A stretch of DNA of 7,156 nt, taken from NCBI GenBank assembly GCA_019136325.1, contig JAGVUJ010000227.1, positions 1 to 7,156 of the forward strand. The letters run 5' to 3'. Position 1 is the first letter of the stretch. Every line of letters starts with the position of its first letter. The notes under the pieces were generated by a model. The model made no database searches. It was not told the origin of the DNA and saw only the letters and a list, made by a program, of their open reading frames with translations. This document shows, piece by piece, positions 5,200 through 7,156 of this stretch. A program made the translations under genes and the position numbers. The stretch is from Deltaproteobacteria bacterium (GTDB taxonomy: Bacteria > Desulfobacterota > Syntrophia > Syntrophales > Smithellaceae).

Positions 5200-6087
5200 C
5201 TAAATGATTTTTCCGTCCATTGCTTTATACAGAGACGGGAGAATTGAGGCCAGATGGTTGTACTCCATCAGACTGTGGATACAGTTATTTCTGGACATCG
5301 CCGACACGATGGCGTTGGGCAGCGGATACCCTGATTTAACAATGTTTCCTTTCCGGTCCATCGTGAAGGTCAGCCAGTAGCGGCTGCGATACTCCACGCC
5401 GCCGTCCATCTCGCGCACCGCATGAATAAATATATTGATCGGCATCGGCGGACGGACATTTTTCACCGTTGCGGCCGCAAACGTACTCATCGAACCGCTT
5501 TCGAATATCTTCTCATCCAGTCCCATCTGCCTTGCCGACTTGAAGGTAATCTCCAGTTTTTGCGATCCTTTCAGATTAAACCCTTCCACCGGATAATGAG
5601 TCTTCCCGATATTTCTTATATGCAGATCCATACCGCTGCTGTCCAGATGCCCTTCCGGCGTCAGCGCCGAAATGCTTTTATGCGCGACCGGACACCAGAT
5701 CGCATAACGCAATCCCGCAAGCGGATGCCAGTTAAACCACCAGTCGATCATCTGGGTGGTCACATCCGGCATGAACACGTTGGTCGCCGCAAAGCCGCTG
5801 CCGTCCGGCAGTAGGCAGTAGCCGGTTTCCACGGGCAGATATCCCGGCTCCATCAGGCGGCTCCTCTCTGCTATCGGCAGCGCCAGCGCCGGATCAACCG
5901 GCCCGCGATTGACACGATCCAAATCTTCCTGCGGAATTTTCGCCATATCTTTAAAATAATATCCGGAATAAGGCAGCGCTTTTTCTTCCGGCGTCAATGC
6001 CCGGCGCGGCATGCCGTTGATGAACGCGTTGGTAACGACTTCCGGAAAGACTTTTTTCATGCCCAGCAGGGCGGATATCGGATTCAC
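5200..6087 (-). CDS. DAPG hydrolase (PhlG)-like zinc C-C bond hydrolase
   Basis: This 295-residue protein resembles 2,4-diacetylphloroglucinol hydrolase PhlG, which removes an acetyl group from an aromatic polyketide by retro-Claisen cleavage in a Bet v 1-like domain. WWFNWHPLAGLRY (116-128) and IWCPVAH (130-136) match the conserved WWFxWH...RYxIWxPxxH block. HSLMEYNHLASILPSLY (271-287) matches the conserved C-terminal H-x3-E helix. Likely zinc ligands by comparison with PhlG are His136, Glu168, His271 and Glu275. Length agrees with the family (about 290-300). The GTG start at 6087 is supported by GAGGAG six bases upstream, beating the internal ATG nine codons later. It is the last gene of a minus-strand run, 36 bases after the HPP gene. 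PhlG relatives are widespread and mostly uncharacterised, so the true substrate may be another acylated cyclic diketone or phenol. Confidence 0.72.
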   Translation of the reverse strand: MNPISALLGMKKVFPEVVTNAFINGMPRRALTPEEKALPYSGYYFKDMAKIPQEDLDRVNRGPVDPALALPIAERSRLMEPGYLPVETGYCLLPDGSGFAATNVFMPDVTTQMIDWWFNWHPLAGLRYAIWCPVAHKSISALTPEGHLDSSGMDLHIRNIGKTHYPVEGFNLKGSQKLEITFKSARQMGLDEKIFESGSMSTFAAATVKNVRPPMPINIFIHAVREMDGGVEYRSRYWLTFTMDRKGNIVKSGYPLPNAIVSAMSRNNCIHSLMEYNHLASILPSLYKAMDGKII

Positions 6088-6093
6088 GCAAGA

Positions 6094-6099
6094 CTCCTC
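6094..6099 (-). promoter_or_regulatory. Ribosome binding site deciding a GTG start
   Basis: The minus strand reads GAGGAG, six bases before GTG at 6087. This is the reason for calling GTG as the start of the PhlG-like gene. Confidence 0.7.
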
Positions 6100-6123
6100 G
6101 TTAACGGGAGCGGATAAACCCCT

Positions 6124-6609
6124 TCAGGTCAGATCTCTGATATACGGTTTAAAAAATACATGAATGACCGACAGCAGGATGATACTGACGACAATCGCAA
6201 TAAACACTTCGAAGGTGATGCCTGTTGTAGCAACGCCCAGAGCAGTACCGGCCGCAGGCGGATGCTCCATATCGACGACCACCATTGTAAAGATGGAAGC
6301 GCCGACGGCAAGGGCATATGCCAGAATCGCACAGATCATGCCCGAATGAGGAAACAGAGAAAACAAAAATCCGAAGAGAAGACCCACCAAGTGGCCGCCG
6401 ATGACATTTCGGGGCTGGGCGGTAATATTATCCGGCATGGCAAAGATGATAAATGTGGTGGCCCCGATCGATGCGATGATCACCGCGTGTTCCAAACTTA
6501 AAAAATAAAGAACAATAAAAATAGCAACCGTGGCCAGAATGCTTTGCAGCGCGTAATTTTTCCAGTGCTGTCTGAATTCCCTGTCTATTTTTTTAATGGA
6601 TTTCTTCAT
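6124..6609 (-). CDS. HPP-family integral membrane protein
   Basis: This 161-residue inner-membrane protein has four hydrophobic segments, at about 22-38, 40-57, 72-112 (probably a hairpin with a short SLFPHSG turn) and 130-153. The diagnostic HPP tripeptide is at 116-118 in EHPPAAGTALGV, preceded by SIGATTFIIFAMPD (47-60) and QPRNVIGGH (65-73), the two conserved blocks of PF04982. There is no C-terminal CBS domain, which some relatives have. Chloroplast relatives are implicated in nitrite transport; bacterial members have no settled substrate. The gene is 66 bases after the acyl-CoA dehydrogenase and 36 before the PhlG-like gene, so the three are probably co-transcribed. The ribosome site is poor: a GGGG run only about two bases before the ATG at 6609. 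Confidence 0.85.
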   Translation of the reverse strand: MKKSIKKIDREFRQHWKNYALQSILATVAIFIVLYFLSLEHAVIIASIGATTFIIFAMPDNITAQPRNVIGGHLVGLLFGFLFSLFPHSGMICAILAYALAVGASIFTMVVVDMEHPPAAGTALGVATTGITFEVFIAIVVSIILLSVIHVFFKPYIRDLT

Positions 6610-6675
6610 AACCCCGTTTTCATGCTACAAAACCGGCTGACGTTTCCGGATTGTGCTCAAGGATGCTAAACTCAA

Positions 6676-7156
6676 TTAATCCGCGATGACTTCTCTGGCT
6701 ATAACGATGCGCTGAATTTCCGACGTGCCTTCATAAATGGTGGTGGCGCGGGCATCTCTGTACAGGCGCTCAACTTTGTAATCCTTCGTATATCCGTAAC
6801 CGCCGTGAACCTGAAGCGCCATGTAGGCGCTGGAATTCGCCGTTTCCGAAGCGAACAGTTTGGCCATGGACGCTTCCTTGGTAAACTTCATCCCTCTGTC
6901 CTTGCGGTCGGCCGCGATCAACGTCAGCCACGAGGCCGCTTCGATATGGGTCGCGGCATCTGCAATCATAAACCGGATGGCTTCAAACGAATTGATGGTT
7001 TTTCCGAATTGACGTCTTTCTCTGGTATACAAAAGCGCCTCATCCAGACAGGCTCTGGCAATGCCCGTGGCCTGTGACGCAATGCCGATTCTCCCGCTGT
7101 CCAGCGCGCGCATGGCAACCTTGAATCCTTCGCCCGGATTCCCCAGCAGATTTCCG
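6676..7156 (-). CDS. Acyl-CoA dehydrogenase, C-terminal part (cut by window edge)
   Basis: About 159 codons of the C-terminal half are present and the frame continues past the right edge. An internal methionine at 7113 is not the start, because the preceding codons encode GNPGEGFKVA, the family-typical segment that leads into MRALDSGRIGIA. Next come RERRQFGK and the signature QVHGGYGYTKDYKVERLYRD. The sequence ends with IYEGTSEIQR, in which the catalytic glutamate is at the usual short/medium-chain position. It looks like a butyryl-CoA dehydrogenase-type enzyme that transfers electrons to electron-transfer flavoprotein. It is the most upstream visible gene of the minus-strand run with the HPP and PhlG-like genes. 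Chain length preference cannot be set from this fragment. Confidence 0.93.
   Translation of the reverse strand, partial: GNLLGNPGEGFKVAMRALDSGRIGIASQATGIARACLDEALLYTRERRQFGKTINSFEAIRFMIADAATHIEAASWLTLIAADRKDRGMKFTKEASMAKLFASETANSSAYMALQVHGGYGYTKDYKVERLYRDARATTIYEGTSEIQRIVIAREVIAD

Noticed and set aside
7111..7113. ATG as the start of the right-edge acyl-CoA dehydrogenase
   Set aside because: Codons upstream of it continue the conserved family sequence (GNPGEGFKVA) to the window edge, so it is an internal methionine of a longer gene.

Overview
The window looks like chromosomal DNA from an anaerobic, acyl-CoA-metabolising Gram-negative bacterium. A member of the Desulfobacterota such as the Syntrophales (Syntrophus/Smithella-like) is my best guess. 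The reasons are two different acyl-CoA dehydrogenases in 7 kb, a signal-peptide-bearing outer-membrane barrel protein, a Tat-exported lipoprotein, an AtpZ-like gene and moderate GC content. This placement is inference; there is no rRNA or marker gene here.

Layout. (1) 47-1621 (+): an amidohydrolase-superfamily enzyme with a Tat twin-arginine motif and a lipobox, so probably a membrane-anchored exported metallohydrolase. (2) 1719-2987 (-): a complete acyl-CoA dehydrogenase, convergent with (1), whose catalytic glutamate appears to sit at the isovaleryl-CoA/long-chain dehydrogenase position. It has its own extended -10 promoter and a good ribosome binding site. (3) 2988-3736: a gene-poor strip holding a three-stem inverted-repeat element (3058-3143), a further hairpin (3144-3168), a truncated AraC-type regulator N-terminus (3217-3435, -), and several dyads and a -10-like box ahead of the next gene. 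(4) 3737-3988 (+): an orphan AtpZ/AtpI-like two-helix membrane protein. (5) 4187-5110 (+): an outer-membrane beta-barrel of the phenol meta-pathway (PF13557) type, preceded by a leader that can fold. (6) 5200-7156 (-): a probable operon transcribed right to left. It contains the C-terminal part of a canonical short-chain-type acyl-CoA dehydrogenase (cut by the window edge), an HPP-family membrane protein, and a protein resembling 2,4-diacetylphloroglucinol hydrolase (PhlG), a zinc-dependent C-C bond hydrolase.

How the genes may work together (inference): the barrel could admit hydrophobic or aromatic compounds, the PhlG-like enzyme could cleave an acyl group from an aromatic or cyclic polyketone, and the acyl-CoA dehydrogenases could oxidise the derived CoA thioesters. 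The HPP protein would be the inner-membrane partner of unknown substrate. The most unusual items are the PhlG-like gene in this operon, the three-stem element next to the regulator remnant, and the two dehydrogenases with different catalytic-base placement. I see no CRISPR array, tRNA, rRNA or intact transposase.
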